Origin: Chrysaora quinquecirrha
Lineage: Eukaryota > Cnidaria > Scyphozoa > Semaeostomeae > Pelagiidae
Assembly (NCBI GenBank): GCA_014526335.1
Contig: JACTAT010000029.1
Coordinates: 4,482,105-4,546,104 of the forward strand
Direction of reading: 5' to 3'
DNA length: 64,000 nt
Below the pieces are notes generated by a model. The model did not search any database. It saw only the letters and a program-made list of their open reading frames with translations, and had not been told where the DNA came from. Every line of letters starts with the position of its first letter. Within the stretch, counting starts at the first letter, position 1. Below are positions 47,859 through 57,826 of the stretch, one piece after another. Both the position numbers and the translations under genes were made by a program.

Positions 47859-48597
47859 ATGGCGACGGGACTAGGCCAAGAGGAGAGTGGTTTTAAAATT
47901 GAAAACTTACAAGCAACAATTATCACACATGGAAATTCCAAATGAAGATGTGCTTAATAGCTAAAGATTTGTGGGGAATTGTCAGTGGAGACGAAACATT
48001 AAATGCTGAGGCTTCAGCTCAAGATCAACAAAAATTTCGAAAACGAGAAAACTTGGCGCTGGCTACAATCTGTCTGTCTGTGTCGACGGAAACTCAAATT
48101 TATGTTCGTTCAGCAAATAACGCAAAAGAAGCATGGTCAAGTTTAGCTCAACATTTTGAGAAAAAATCCCTAGCACACAAAATTTTCTATCGCAGAAAGC
48201 TGTATAATGCAAGAATGGAAAAAGGGACTAGCATGATAAATCATGTTAATTATTTGAAAACATTGGCAGAGCATCTCGAAGCAGTGGGAGACCCGATCCA
48301 AGAGAAGGACTTGGTGATTATTTTGATAAGTAGTCTACCCGAAGAATACAGTCATTTAATAACTGCTCTTGAGACAATTGCTGAAGAAAGGCTAACATGG
48401 GATTACGTAAGGGATAGATTAATTCATGAACAAGAGAAATCACAGAAAGGAAGTGGAACAGCAGTTGAGCAACAAGACGCCTTGTTGACAGATAAAACAC
48501 AAAGAAAATTCTCAAACACAACAAAAGGAAAGTGTTTTTATTGTCAAAGATTTGGACACTTTGCAAAAATTGCTATAAGAAAAAGCTGATCAAAAGA
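47859..48597 (+). pseudogene. gag: copia gag (nucleocapsid), frame interrupted
   Basis: The likely start is ATG 47859. That frame closes at a TGA about 28 codons on, and the long frame 47942-48589 continues in another register, so a base is missing around 47905. The long frame has the helical gag region typical of the UBN2/Retrotran_gag families (AKEAWSSLAQHFEKKS, MINHVNYLKTLAEHLE). It ends in a CCHC zinc knuckle (CFYCQRFGHF) whose fourth ligand lies in a different frame because of a break at 48570-48571. A second break follows at the A run 48580-48584. Confidence 0.8.
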
Positions 48598-48599
48598 AA

Positions 48600-49605
48600 G
48601 CAGCCAAACCTGAAGTAGCCAATGTCATTGAAGTTGAGAAAGCCCATGCAGAAGATAAAAACAATGGTGAAATTGCATTAACAATGGGTACAGAGCATTC
48701 AATGATGAAAGACTGGTGGATTGATTCTGGGGCATCCCAGCATATGACTTATGACAAACAGAGCATGATAAATTTCACAGAATTTGAAAAACCAATTCCA
48801 GTCAAACTTGCAGATAATAATTCCATATTTGCATATGGAAGAGGTGATATACGCCTTCCTGTTTTGAAGGCTCAAAGGAACACAAGCTTTTTCTGAAAGA
48901 TGTGCTGTATGTGCCAAAAATCAGGAAGCAATTGTTATCACTGCCAACTATGACAAGTAGAAATGCTGAAGCACACTTTAAGGATGATGACTACGATAAA
49001 GAATATAAAATTGGTCATAAGGATGGAAAGCTTTTCAAGCTGAATACTGAAGTGATGAATTCTGCATTTATTGGATCATCTGAGGCCAATAAGGAGTCAA
49101 TGAAATTGTGGCATGCTAGATATGGTCACCTTGGCTACAATAATCTCAAATTGTTATCAGAGAAGTCAATGGTTGATGGTTTGAAAATGAATACAAAGGA
49201 GAGCTTTGACAAAACCTGTGAAGGTTGTGCAGATGGAAAGCAACATAGAAAGCCATTCCCCAAGAAAAGTGAACGAAGAGGGTCTGAATTGTTGGAAATA
49301 GTGCACACAGATGTTGGATGTGTCAATGTTGAATCACTTGCAGGATCCAGTTGATGATTTTCAAGATTTACAATGGTGTATTTCATGAAGAAGAAGAGTG
49401 AGGTTCTAGAGAATTTCAAACAGTATGTTGCAGTTGCAGAAAATCTCACTGGTAAGAGAATCAAAATTCTTCGATCGGATAATGGGGGAGAATATACCTC
49501 AAAAGATTTCAAGCAATTCTGTGCTGATCATGGCATCAAGAGAGAGGAAACTATTCCTATGTCGCCGCAGCAAAATGGTGTGTCTGAGAGACTTATCGTA
49601 CTATC
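48600..49605 (+). pseudogene. pol: copia protease and integrase N-terminal/core region, broken frame
   Basis: The aspartic protease motif WWIDSGASQHM is at about 48715. The integrase zinc-binding region (HARYGHLGYNN...CEGCADGKQ) lies at 49110-49245. HTD near 49300 and SDNGGEY with QNGVSER (49470-49590) supply the DDE-type catalytic residues. The frame changes at the T run 48862-48865, in a damaged stretch at 49300-49361 with two adjacent stops and apparently several missing codons, and at about 49591. Confidence 0.8.
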
Positions 49606-51777
49606 ATGGAAGCGGCAAGGTCCATGCTGTACCATGCAGGTCTCAACTTGGGCTTTTGGGCTGAGGCTGTAAACACTGCAGTCTATCTTCGCAACAGATC
49701 ACCTACTACAGCATTGGATGGATTAACGCCATATCAGTGTTGGTTTGGACATAAGCCTGATGTCCATAATTTAAGAGTTTTTGGGTGTAATGCCCATGTA
49801 CATGTACCAGATGAGAAGCGATCCAAGCTAGACAAAAAATCAATGATATGTGTTTTTGTCGGATATCCGGACACCAGTAAGGGTTACAAATTGTATAACC
49901 CTGAAAAAGCAAAAATGATGAGAAGTCGTGATGTGGAATTTATGGAAGAGGATTTCAGCTATTCTTCTTTGAATGCTGGTAAGTCAAATGACTATGATCA
50001 TCTATTCGATTTTACTACCGTTGGTAACTTGGATCAGTCTGAAGATGAATTTCAAAATACTGTCGATCTGGATGATGTCGTAAACAACCCTGAAGTACGA
50101 AGATCAACAAGAGTGAGAAGCATACCGGAAAGACCTGGCATCATTACCGGTGAATGGTGGGTTAACGAAGACCTTGATTTTGCTAATACTGCTACTCTCG
50201 CAGATGAGGAAGAACCTAAAGATTTAGCCGAAGCTTTAAGCAGCAAATACTCTTTGCAGTGGAAAAAGGCTTTTGAGAGCGAATATGAATCACTAGCTAA
50301 AAACAATACATGGGAGCTAGTTGATATGCCACCCGGCAAGAACTTGGTGGGATGTAAATGGATTTTTAAAATCAAGCGAGATGAAAATGGAGAAATCAAC
50401 CGTTTCAAAGCACGGTTAGTTGCACAAGGCTTTTCCCAAAGAGAAGGCCTGGATTTCAATGAAGTATTTGCCCCTGTGGCTAGATACAACTCTATCCGTG
50501 TTGTGCTCGCACTTGCCAATGCATTGAATCTTGAATTGCATCAAATGGACGTGCGAACTGCATTTTTAAACGGAACTCTGGATGAGGATATTTATATGGC
50601 TCAACCAGAGGGATGCATCAATGAAGACAAACCAGAAATGGTCTGCAAGTTAAAGAAAAGTCTTTACGGACTTAAGCAGGCAGCTCGATGCTGGAATTCA
50701 GAGATAGACACTTTTTTGAAGAATTCTAAGTTTGAACAAAGCACAGCTGATCCTTGCATTTATACCAAGATTGAAGACAGAGATAATGGTGAGTCATCAT
50801 TTCTAATCTTAGCACTTTATGTTGATGACATTTTGCTGGCTTCAAATGACAATGAGCTGCTGAAAGCAGAGAAACAAAGATTATCTGAAAGATTCGAGAT
50901 GGAAGATTTAGGAGAGGCAAAGTACTGCCTGGGAATGTCAATTCAGCGTGATCGAAAGAGTAAAACACTACGTGTAAGCCAGAAATCATATTTGGAGAAT
51001 GTGCTGAAACGATTTGAAATGCATGAATGTAAGCCAGTTTCAACACCGCTTGAACCAGGACGTACCTACAAAAAACTTACAGATCAAGAAGAGACATTCA
51101 ACGTCAAACAATACCAGGCTGCAATAGGATCGTTAAACTACGCAATGATCGCTACTCGACCAGATATAGCCGCTTCTGTCGGGATTTTAAGTCAATTTAT
51201 GTGTAATCCATCCATAGATCACTGGCAAGGCGTGAAGAGAATCTTGCGTTACATCAAGGGCACAATTGATTGCAGTCTTACATTTAAAGCAGACTCATCA
51301 GATCTGACGCTTATTGGTTATGCAGATGCTGATTGGGCAAACGAAATAGAATCAAGGAAATCAACCTCAGGGTATTTATTCCAGTTTGCTGGATCTACAG
51401 TGTCTTGGAGAAGCCAAAGACAATCAGTCGTCGCATTGTCTACAACAGAGGCTGAGTACGTAAGCCTAAGTACAGCTGCTCAAGAAGCTATTTGGCTTCG
51501 TCGCTTGCTGCATGATTTGAATTTTGGTACGAAGGAACCGACAACGCTGTTCGAAGACAATCAAGGAGCTATCAGTCTCTCAAAGAATCAAACAAGTCAC
51601 TCAAGAACAAAACATATTGACTTGAAATTCCACTTTATTCGTGAAGCCATTGAAAAGAAAGAGATAAAGCTTGAATACTGTCGTACAGATAAAATGATAG
51701 CAGATATACTAACCAAAGGAATACCAAAACAAAGATTCGAAGAATTGCGCGATTTGATGGGATGCAAACGAACTTAA
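49606..51777 (+). CDS. pol: copia integrase C-terminus, reverse transcriptase and RNase H
   Basis: One open frame of 723 codons. It starts inside the integrase C-terminal part (GYPDTSKGYKLYNP) and continues into the reverse transcriptase (WVF-type GCKWIFKIK, FKARLVAQGFSQ, HQMDVRTAFLNG, YVDDILLA with the catalytic DD). RNase H follows (GYADADWA, STTEAEYVSL, EDNQGAI, HIDLKFHFIRE) and the frame ends shortly before the 3' LTR. All expected catalytic acids are present, so this half could be functional. The listed ATG is internal to pol and is not a natural start. Confidence 0.92.
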   Translation: MEAARSMLYHAGLNLGFWAEAVNTAVYLRNRSPTTALDGLTPYQCWFGHKPDVHNLRVFGCNAHVHVPDEKRSKLDKKSMICVFVGYPDTSKGYKLYNPEKAKMMRSRDVEFMEEDFSYSSLNAGKSNDYDHLFDFTTVGNLDQSEDEFQNTVDLDDVVNNPEVRRSTRVRSIPERPGIITGEWWVNEDLDFANTATLADEEEPKDLAEALSSKYSLQWKKAFESEYESLAKNNTWELVDMPPGKNLVGCKWIFKIKRDENGEINRFKARLVAQGFSQREGLDFNEVFAPVARYNSIRVVLALANALNLELHQMDVRTAFLNGTLDEDIYMAQPEGCINEDKPEMVCKLKKSLYGLKQAARCWNSEIDTFLKNSKFEQSTADPCIYTKIEDRDNGESSFLILALYVDDILLASNDNELLKAEKQRLSERFEMEDLGEAKYCLGMSIQRDRKSKTLRVSQKSYLENVLKRFEMHECKPVSTPLEPGRTYKKLTDQEETFNVKQYQAAIGSLNYAMIATRPDIAASVGILSQFMCNPSIDHWQGVKRILRYIKGTIDCSLTFKADSSDLTLIGYADADWANEIESRKSTSGYLFQFAGSTVSWRSQRQSVVALSTTEAEYVSLSTAAQEAIWLRRLLHDLNFGTKEPTTLFEDNQGAISLSKNQTSHSRTKHIDLKFHFIREAIEKKEIKLEYCRTDKMIADILTKGIPKQRFEELRDLMGCKRT

Positions 51778-51810
51778 GACATTACTTAATACCTACGAAA
51801 GATACTCGTC

Positions 51811-51819
51811 AAGTGGGAG
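51811..51819 (+). other. Polypurine tract
   Basis: AAGTGGGAG abuts the 3' LTR, as expected for the plus-strand primer. It carries one pyrimidine, so it is slightly atypical. Confidence 0.65.
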
Positions 51820-52046
51820 TGTTAAAACATTTAATTATCATGACTCGTATCTTTCCCAACTCTGAACCTGAACACGTGATTTCTAGACATGACTCATAAC
51901 TCGTGACTTTCGCATGATTGATTTTTAAGTTTAAATTAGTTATTGTTTTGTTGCTGCTTGGCTGTATACTTTTGATATTTTGATTATGAAGTTAACTCTG
52001 TTTCTTTACACGCGTTATATATATCTCTGAACTAATAATTTTAACA
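51820..52046 (+). repeat. 3' LTR (227 bp)
   Basis: It matches the 5' LTR except for 12 extra bases (TTTCTTTACACG) after GTTAACTCTG. Confidence 0.93.
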
Positions 52047-52195
52047 ACAACCACCTCTATCACCACCACCATACCCACCATACAACCACAATCACCCCTA
52101 CCAACCAGCATCATGATCATCGTGTTCATCAACATCATCATCATAACCACCACCATTATCATCATAATCATTATCGTCATCGTTGTGCATACCGA
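52047..52195 (+). repeat. ACC/ATC-rich tract, right half
   Basis: This is the continuation of the tract left of the retrotransposon (CCACCTCTATCACCACC), passing into ATC-type repeats (CATCATCATAACC...ATCATAATCATT). Confidence 0.75.
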
Positions 52196-52331
52196 TGAAC
52201 ATCTTTCATCATTTGACCGAAATAGCTATATTCAACCAGAGTCGTTCTTCGAACATGCCCATAGGGCCCCTATGTTTTAAACATTGTTGCAAGGTTCCCA
52301 GAATCAATGAATCAATCACAATCAAAGATAA

Positions 52332-52712
52332 CCAGGATCACGTTACATAGCGAAGTATCTACCCAATCAATACGCAACAGTCAAGTGAACCCACAATAAA
52401 AAACAAGTAATCAGTGAAGCAATCACAGTCAATCAGAATGGCTTCACAATGGCGAAGTGGAAGTGGCTGCCCAATCAATGCGCAATAGTCAAATGACGTC
52501 ACAATCAAAAACAAGGCATCAATGAAGCAATGACGGTTAATCAGAATGACGTCACAATGGCGAAGTAACTGACCAATCAATGCGCAACGATCAAGTGACG
52601 TCAGAATCATAAACAATGAATCCATAAAGCAATCACAGTCAATCAGAATGACGTCACAATGGCGAAGTAGCTGCCCAATCAATGCGCAATAGTCAAGTGA
52701 CGTCACAATCAA
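52332..52712 (+). repeat. 102-bp-period minisatellite with CRE palindromes
   Basis: About three and a half units, the leftmost degenerate. TGACGTCA occurs at 52494, 52547, 52596, 52649 and 52698, with same-phase sites exactly 102 apart. Each unit also has CCCAATCAATGCGCAA. The two TGACGTCA sites per unit lie in related contexts (ATGACGTCACAATGG and GTGACGTCACAATC), suggesting a dimer of about 51 bp. It ends about 160 bases before the ATG at 52874. The open frame on the minus strand is a by-product of the repeat. Confidence 0.85.
52494..52705 (+). promoter_or_regulatory. Cluster of five CRE-like sites upstream of small membrane protein gene
   Basis: Five perfect TGACGTCA octamers, the binding site of CREB/ATF proteins, interleaved with inverted or direct CCAAT words (CCAATCAAT). 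The position 170-380 bases before the next gene start suggests promoter function, but the sites may be a passive property of the minisatellite. Confidence 0.4.
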
Positions 52713-52873
52713 AAACCTGGATTCATGTTTTAAATGAAGCTACAGCGTGGAAATTAAAACCATACTGTTTTTGAAGCAAGTTGAACCGTTGGTCAATTCG
52801 CATCGCGGAAAATTCACGTGTCTGATATTACTTTTATATGCTCAGTACCCTTCCTAGCAGAAGATTATACTGA

Positions 52874-55639
52874 ATGATGGAAACTGGAAGGAAAACCGGA
52901 CTGTTTCTTTCAGTTGCTGTTGTCGCTCTTATGTTTGTTTTGCCGTTGATTCTAAACCGTTCCAGTAAAGAAGGTATTGCTCTAATTTATTTTAAGTGTT
53001 CTGTCTCTTTAGGACATACTCGAAGCAGTACATTATATTGGTTAGTTGACCCATTAATGTCTTATTGCTAACGACTGTCGTACAGCTGAACTATAGACAA
53101 ATCCGAAATGTATCAGTGTAAACAATGACGGTGAAAAAATGAACACGAAACTACATGGAATCACTGCAAAAGTGAACAGTGAACATCTCCTCGGACAAAA
53201 ATCTCAGATAACCTACACGCTTATTTTTATAAGAGACCACTTTATAAGGAACCTACATGTAGAAGGCCCGAAAATTTAAAGAACTTATACTACTAAAGAG
53301 AAAATCACTAAGGAACTTTTCATTGTTGAATATTTTTATCACTGCAAACAATAAAGAATTAGAAAGCCCGTTCCATTCATTTGCAGTCGAAAATCACATA
53401 AATTGTACGTTAAGCATGTATCCAATGTTTCTTTGAGTAGTCTCTTGCACACATGCAAATGTCTCTCTTTTATTGTTAAGACCACTGTATGTGCAGTTGA
53501 AATTAAGGAACTATTAAGGAACTTTTGGAACTACAATTGCCTCAAAGAGCCCCAAAAATAAGGAACTTTAAGAACTAGGCCTTAAGGTAGGTTCCTTATA
53601 AAAAAAGAAGCGTGTACCCAGCTACAGGTACCCATGAATTAAGAAGCTGGCACACAAAAAGGACACTGCCTCTCTAAAAGTGGGTGCAAACCTAACTAGT
53701 TAGTACAAGATCTTCTATCTCGAACGTAGAAAACATAAGCATAAAATATATGAATTAAAATGAAACTAAAGCTCAATCAAACTTACATCGCCGTAAGATG
53801 AATTCTTCAACTTGGTCATGCGTCAACTTGATGAAACATTTTTGGCAGGCTTCTCTGTTAGTTAAGTCAGTGGTCATCGGCTTGAACTCTGTAAGATTAA
53901 TTGATGATCGTTAGAAATGTTGTTCATTGATTTATGTACGTGAAAAAGAGCAATATGTAATATTTTCTAGAAATACCAATAAAGAATACATCGTCAAGAG
54001 AGCGGCTATTTACTCCTGTTAACCACAAGAATAATAACGTTCAGGAGAACATGCAGAAGAGAGGAAGGGGCGTTGGATCGAAAGATATTCTCGCTAGAGA
54101 AAAACACTGTGAAGGTATGCTAAACATTGATGCTAACAGGATGTTTTTAACGTAGGGTGTTGTTATAGGTCGGCGGAATCTCAAAGGTACACGCTTTTTT
54201 ATATAAAGAACCACTTTATAAGTAACCTACATGTAGAAGGCCCGAAAATTTACAGAACTTATACTACTAAAGAGAAAATCATTAAGGAACTTTTCAATGT
54301 TGAATGCTTTTATCACTACAAATAATCAAGAATTAGAAAGCCGGTTCCATTCATTTGCAGTCGAAAATCACATAAATTGCACGTTAAGCATGTATCCAAT
54401 GTTTCTTTGAGTAGTCTCGAGCTTTGCTCACATGCAAATGTCTCTCTTTTATTGTTAAGACCACTGTATGTGCACTTAAAATTAAGGAACTATTAAGGAA
54501 CTTTTGGAACTACAATTGCCTCAAAAGAGGCCCAAACATAAGGAACTTTAAGAACTAGGCCTTGAGGTAGGTTCCTTAAAAAAAAAGCGTGTACTCCCAA
54601 TGGGCTATGCAACGACGAATCTGATGTGTTTGCTACATAAAGAAAAGTAAAGTTGCCGTTTTTGAATCTACTACTAGCCTAGAGCTACTCAGCCGACTTT
54701 ACACTTCACCCCTGGTCTGGATGCATTAGCATATAGCAGGGTACAGCCACACACGGCGCTCATAACTACCGACCAGGTACCCATTTATACACCTGGGTGG
54801 AGAGAGGCACATCTGTGTTAACAACTTGCCCGAGGTTATTATCTCTGCAACACAAGTGGAAAGACCGTGGCTCGAACCCACAATATTTTCGTTGTGAGTC
54901 CAGCACGCTAACCACTGCGCCACAGAGACCACAGAGACCACAGAGACTACATAGCAATAGGTATTGAAGTGAATAACTACAGTACAACCTTTGAGACATT
55001 TGAAACAAAAATATTTGAGACAAATTGAATTTTTTTTATATTGCATGCCCTCTCCCACTCTTCAATATTGAGATGAACATGAAATGGTAAGCAAATGTTG
55101 GCAACATCGTCTGAAAAGAAATGAAGGAAGGGGGAGATAGGAGGGGCCATGATAGGCTTGGCCAAATTTGTCTTAATATATTTTGCCCAATTCTGTAGAC
55201 TGATCACTACATTTCAGCCCTTTTTAGCTTAATAGCTCTAAAAACAACAGCAACTAATTTAACAACGTACAAAACAACAACAACAACTGCCTGAAAGATT
55301 TTAGAGCTGCATAAACTGGAGACCTAGACGTCATAAATTATCACAACAAACATTTTACTTGGCGAACAAATCTCTAATGCGACGAAGCCACTCTCGCCAA
55401 TATATTCATTCAAGTCAGGTAATTAACTGTATCAATTTCGCATATACCTTTCTGACATTTGTCTTACCAGGTGCAATCGTAATGAACAACGACAAAGTTG
55501 TTGAATCTACAAGCACAAAAGCTACTATTGCCCAAGCTCCGATAGTACATCAGCAACGAGGAAAAAACGTAAGCTTCTTGGAAAATATTAAGTTCATATT
55601 TTCATCTTATAATATGTATTTCAGCCCTATATACAGTAA
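52874..55639 (+). CDS. Small single-pass membrane or secreted protein, four exons
   Basis: Exons 52874-52973, 53971-54114 and 55471-55568 have GT/AG borders and fit in phase (1, 1, 0). The last exon is probably 55625-55639, adding four codons and a TAA. The product is about 118 residues. It has a short basic N-terminus, one hydrophobic helix (residues 10-27, LFLSVAVVALMFVLPLIL), then a polar region with RERLFTPVNHKNNN, KRGRGVG and one cysteine (REKHCEG), and no known domain. The leader could be a signal anchor or a signal peptide. A different last acceptor near 55690 would extend the protein. Introns 1 and 2 hold two family B MITEs and a SINE. The CRE minisatellite lies just upstream. Confidence 0.5.
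53216..53614 (+). mobile_element. TA-flanked MITE, family B (copy 3)
   Basis: Ends CACGCTTATTTTTATAAG and TTATAAAAAAAGAAGCGTG lie beside TA (53214-53215, 53615-53616). Sub-terminal ACCTACATGTAGAAGGCCCG. It is nearly the same as the copy 0.6 kb downstream. Confidence 0.85.
54190..54591 (+). mobile_element. TA-flanked MITE, family B (copy 4)
   Basis: Ends CACGCTTTTTTATATAAAG and TTAAAAAAAAAGCGTG lie beside TA (54188-54189, 54592-54593). The whole interior aligns with copy 3 in the same orientation, with scattered differences. Confidence 0.85.
54724..54958 (-). repeat. tRNA-derived SINE with a conserved body
   Basis: On the minus strand the head reads TCTCTGTGGCGCAGTGG (A box) then GGGTTCGAGCCACGG (B box). 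A body follows containing GTATAAATGGGTACCTGG and GTTATGAGCGCCGTGTG. The 5' side is extended by three copies of the nonamer GTCTCTGTG. The AAATGGGTACC word recalls the conserved cores of several invertebrate SINE families; I cannot name it more closely. Confidence 0.7.
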
Positions 55640-56611
55640 GATACAGTCATCTACGATGTGGTGTGGCGGTGGTGTCTTTCATCAAATGGAGGCTCTAGTC
55701 CAAGACTTACTACAGGAGTCCCAGTGTTCGTCACCAAACCGAGATTAACATCAAGCCGAGATCATTCAAACTAGATTGGGCGTCCAGCAGTTATAGTCAA
55801 TGTAACCTACGGCTCTGGGAATCAGTAGACGTATTGCCTGAGTCGTTTTTAGTTTCCGCTCCTCTATATTTATCAGTCAGTTCACCTGGTAACTGCAGCA
55901 ATGAGCATCAGAACGCTCGGAGTCAAATAAATAACAACAAAGTTTCCAATTGTAATTTTCACATAAAGCATGAATTCCAACACATACCTATGTAACAGTT
56001 TTAAGATAGATAATTTATTGTAAATGAAGTAAAGAAGGGCAATGCTATCTTGTCTAAAAACAAGTCAGTAAAAAGTTAACTCACGAATGTCACGAATACC
56101 GAACCTTTCAAATTTTATTCAGCTTTCTGCTTCTCGGTGCTTTACCTAGGTACCTATTTCATGTTCTAGTACCGACATTAAAGGGATGGAGATATTCACA
56201 GATAAAAAACTTCGTTAAGTTTACCGTTAAGTTTACCGTTAACGCTTACCGTTTCAAAGTCCGCATTTTCTCAAAATTATAAAGTTGAGCAAACAGCTTC
56301 AACTTCAAAATGAAACTTGAATTTATATTGCTGAATAAAATTTCACCTTTCCTAAAAGTTTCCAAAACACTACCTCGACAACCCGCTTCAACTACAACAA
56401 GAGAGATAGAGACTACAACTACAGTTTGAGTGATCTCAGTTTGGTTCTAGTCTCGGTTTCATGAGCGATAACTGGGACATGTGGCTTGGAATCAGGTAAA
56501 AAGTCTAGGGTTTAAGTCTTCTCTCGCCCCCATTTGACATCAAAAGCAAGCCTATCTACCAATATACAAAGAATTAATTTCATACATCAAACAGGCAGAA
56601 CAAGCACCCCA

Positions 56612-56687
56612 TATAGCCTGCCTGCAGCCTCAACTCATCTAACAGAAACAACTTTCCGTTAGATGAGTTGAGGCTGCACGCAGGCTA
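56612..56687 (+). mobile_element. 76-bp hAT-type hairpin MITE
   Basis: The arms TAGCCTGCCTGCAGCCTCAA and TTGAGGCTGCACGCAGGCTA are inverted with one mismatch, and the pairing continues through CTCATCTAAC/GTTAGATGAG. The flanks GCACCCCA (56604-56611 and 56688-56695) form an 8-bp target duplication. The terminus matches the MITE at 767. Confidence 0.85.
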
Positions 56688-57350
56688 GCACCCCACAGAC
56701 TACAAATATTAGTTTTTAACGCATTTACCAGCGAAAGGCACGATTTGGCCATGATATGCAACATGATAATTTACGCAGTCTAATTTCTAGGGCCCATGGC
56801 ATCATCGAGGAAGCAGCATCCAATTCTTCAAGAAAAGCAGCAAAGCTAAGCAAGCGAGAGGGATGAAACTACAAAATCGCCTAACTGAAATTGCTGACGT
56901 CATTCTCGATTTCCTCGTCAAAAATATATGAAACAATAGTTTTCGCAAAATTAGGCTACTGAACATTAATCGATGGATACATCGTTTTTAGAATAAAAGG
57001 TTGGATGATTCAGACTATATTGTATTTTAAACATAAAAGAGTTTTTTGGTTTTGAATATATTTATTTAGTTATACATAATGTCTTTTTTCTTTTGTGATT
57101 CTTTTTCCATTAGGATGAAATCCTGACAGCTTTGATTGCTACATCATGGCTCAAAAACACACAAGGCCTCCTTCCATGAATTGATTGTATTCTTTGTCTC
57201 TTTGTCCCACGGCCAGAGGGCAGGGACACAGTTCCTTAGGCCCTAGCCAAATAAGCGCTGTACAAAATACTTGTTAAACATGCATTGTATATAACTTGCA
57301 TTTACCTGCTAACGAATGAGGCAGTTTAGCTATCGCTTAGCCTTACACTG

Positions 57351-57613
57351 TGGCTAAACTAGGAAGCATGTCGCACGCGACATTGTATTAAGCGTAGGGT
57401 GGCTAAACATGCGAGTAACAAGCAAGCAACATTTCCCCCAAGTCACGGAGACAAGAAATGTTTCTGTTGTCTCCCAGAAACATCTGCGTAGCTCTCGCTA
57501 CAAATTTTGTCGCGCGCTACAATGTTTCCAAGGTGGCTAAACTGGTTGACTTCGAGGGGAGGTGTTACGCGCAACAATACTACGCGCAACATGTTTAGCC
57601 AAGACTTTAGCCA
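57351..57613 (-). mobile_element. TGGCTAAAC-family MITE (copy 3)
   Basis: Its left end TGGCTAAACTAGGAAGCATG is matched inverted by a short right end CTTTAGCCA. CACTG flanks both sides (57346-57350, 57614-57618), a 5-bp duplication. Its interior (GCTACAAATTTTGTCGCGCG) is reversed relative to the other two copies. Confidence 0.8.
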
Positions 57614-57826
57614 CACTGAGAAACTTGGAAAATAGGTCGACCTTAGAAGATAGTCTCCTTATAGAAGAACATAAGCACAGCTTTATGACATCATTCTTGA
57701 AACGAATGGCATTGTATTCCCCTTTATATCTTATCGGTATAAATCTTTTTGTTACAAAGCATCACATGACTTTGCCCTTCGACGTTCATTGGTTGGAGAC
57801 AAGCTACTGTATCTTTACTTTTGTTT

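Larger units (their letters stand above)
47555..52046 (+). mobile_element. Ty1/copia LTR retrotransposon, full-length
   Basis: The element is bounded by two LTRs that begin TGTTAAAACATT and end TTTTAACA. ACAAC occurs directly outside both (47550-47554, 52047-52051) as a 5-bp target duplication. The order gag, protease, integrase, reverse transcriptase, RNase H defines the Ty1/copia (Pseudoviridae-like) class. The LTRs are the same over their whole length apart from one 12-base indel, so the insertion is young. The 5' half of the coding region is broken into several frames, while the reverse transcriptase-RNase H half is intact. Confidence 0.95.

Noticed and set aside
52359..52712. 117-codon minus-strand frame
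   Set aside because: It is created by the 102-bp minisatellite, whose period is a multiple of three. The protein just repeats itself.
55359..55748. 129-codon frame read as one exon
   Set aside because: Most of it is the third exon of the small membrane protein plus intron sequence. The splice borders at 55470 and 55568 fit better.
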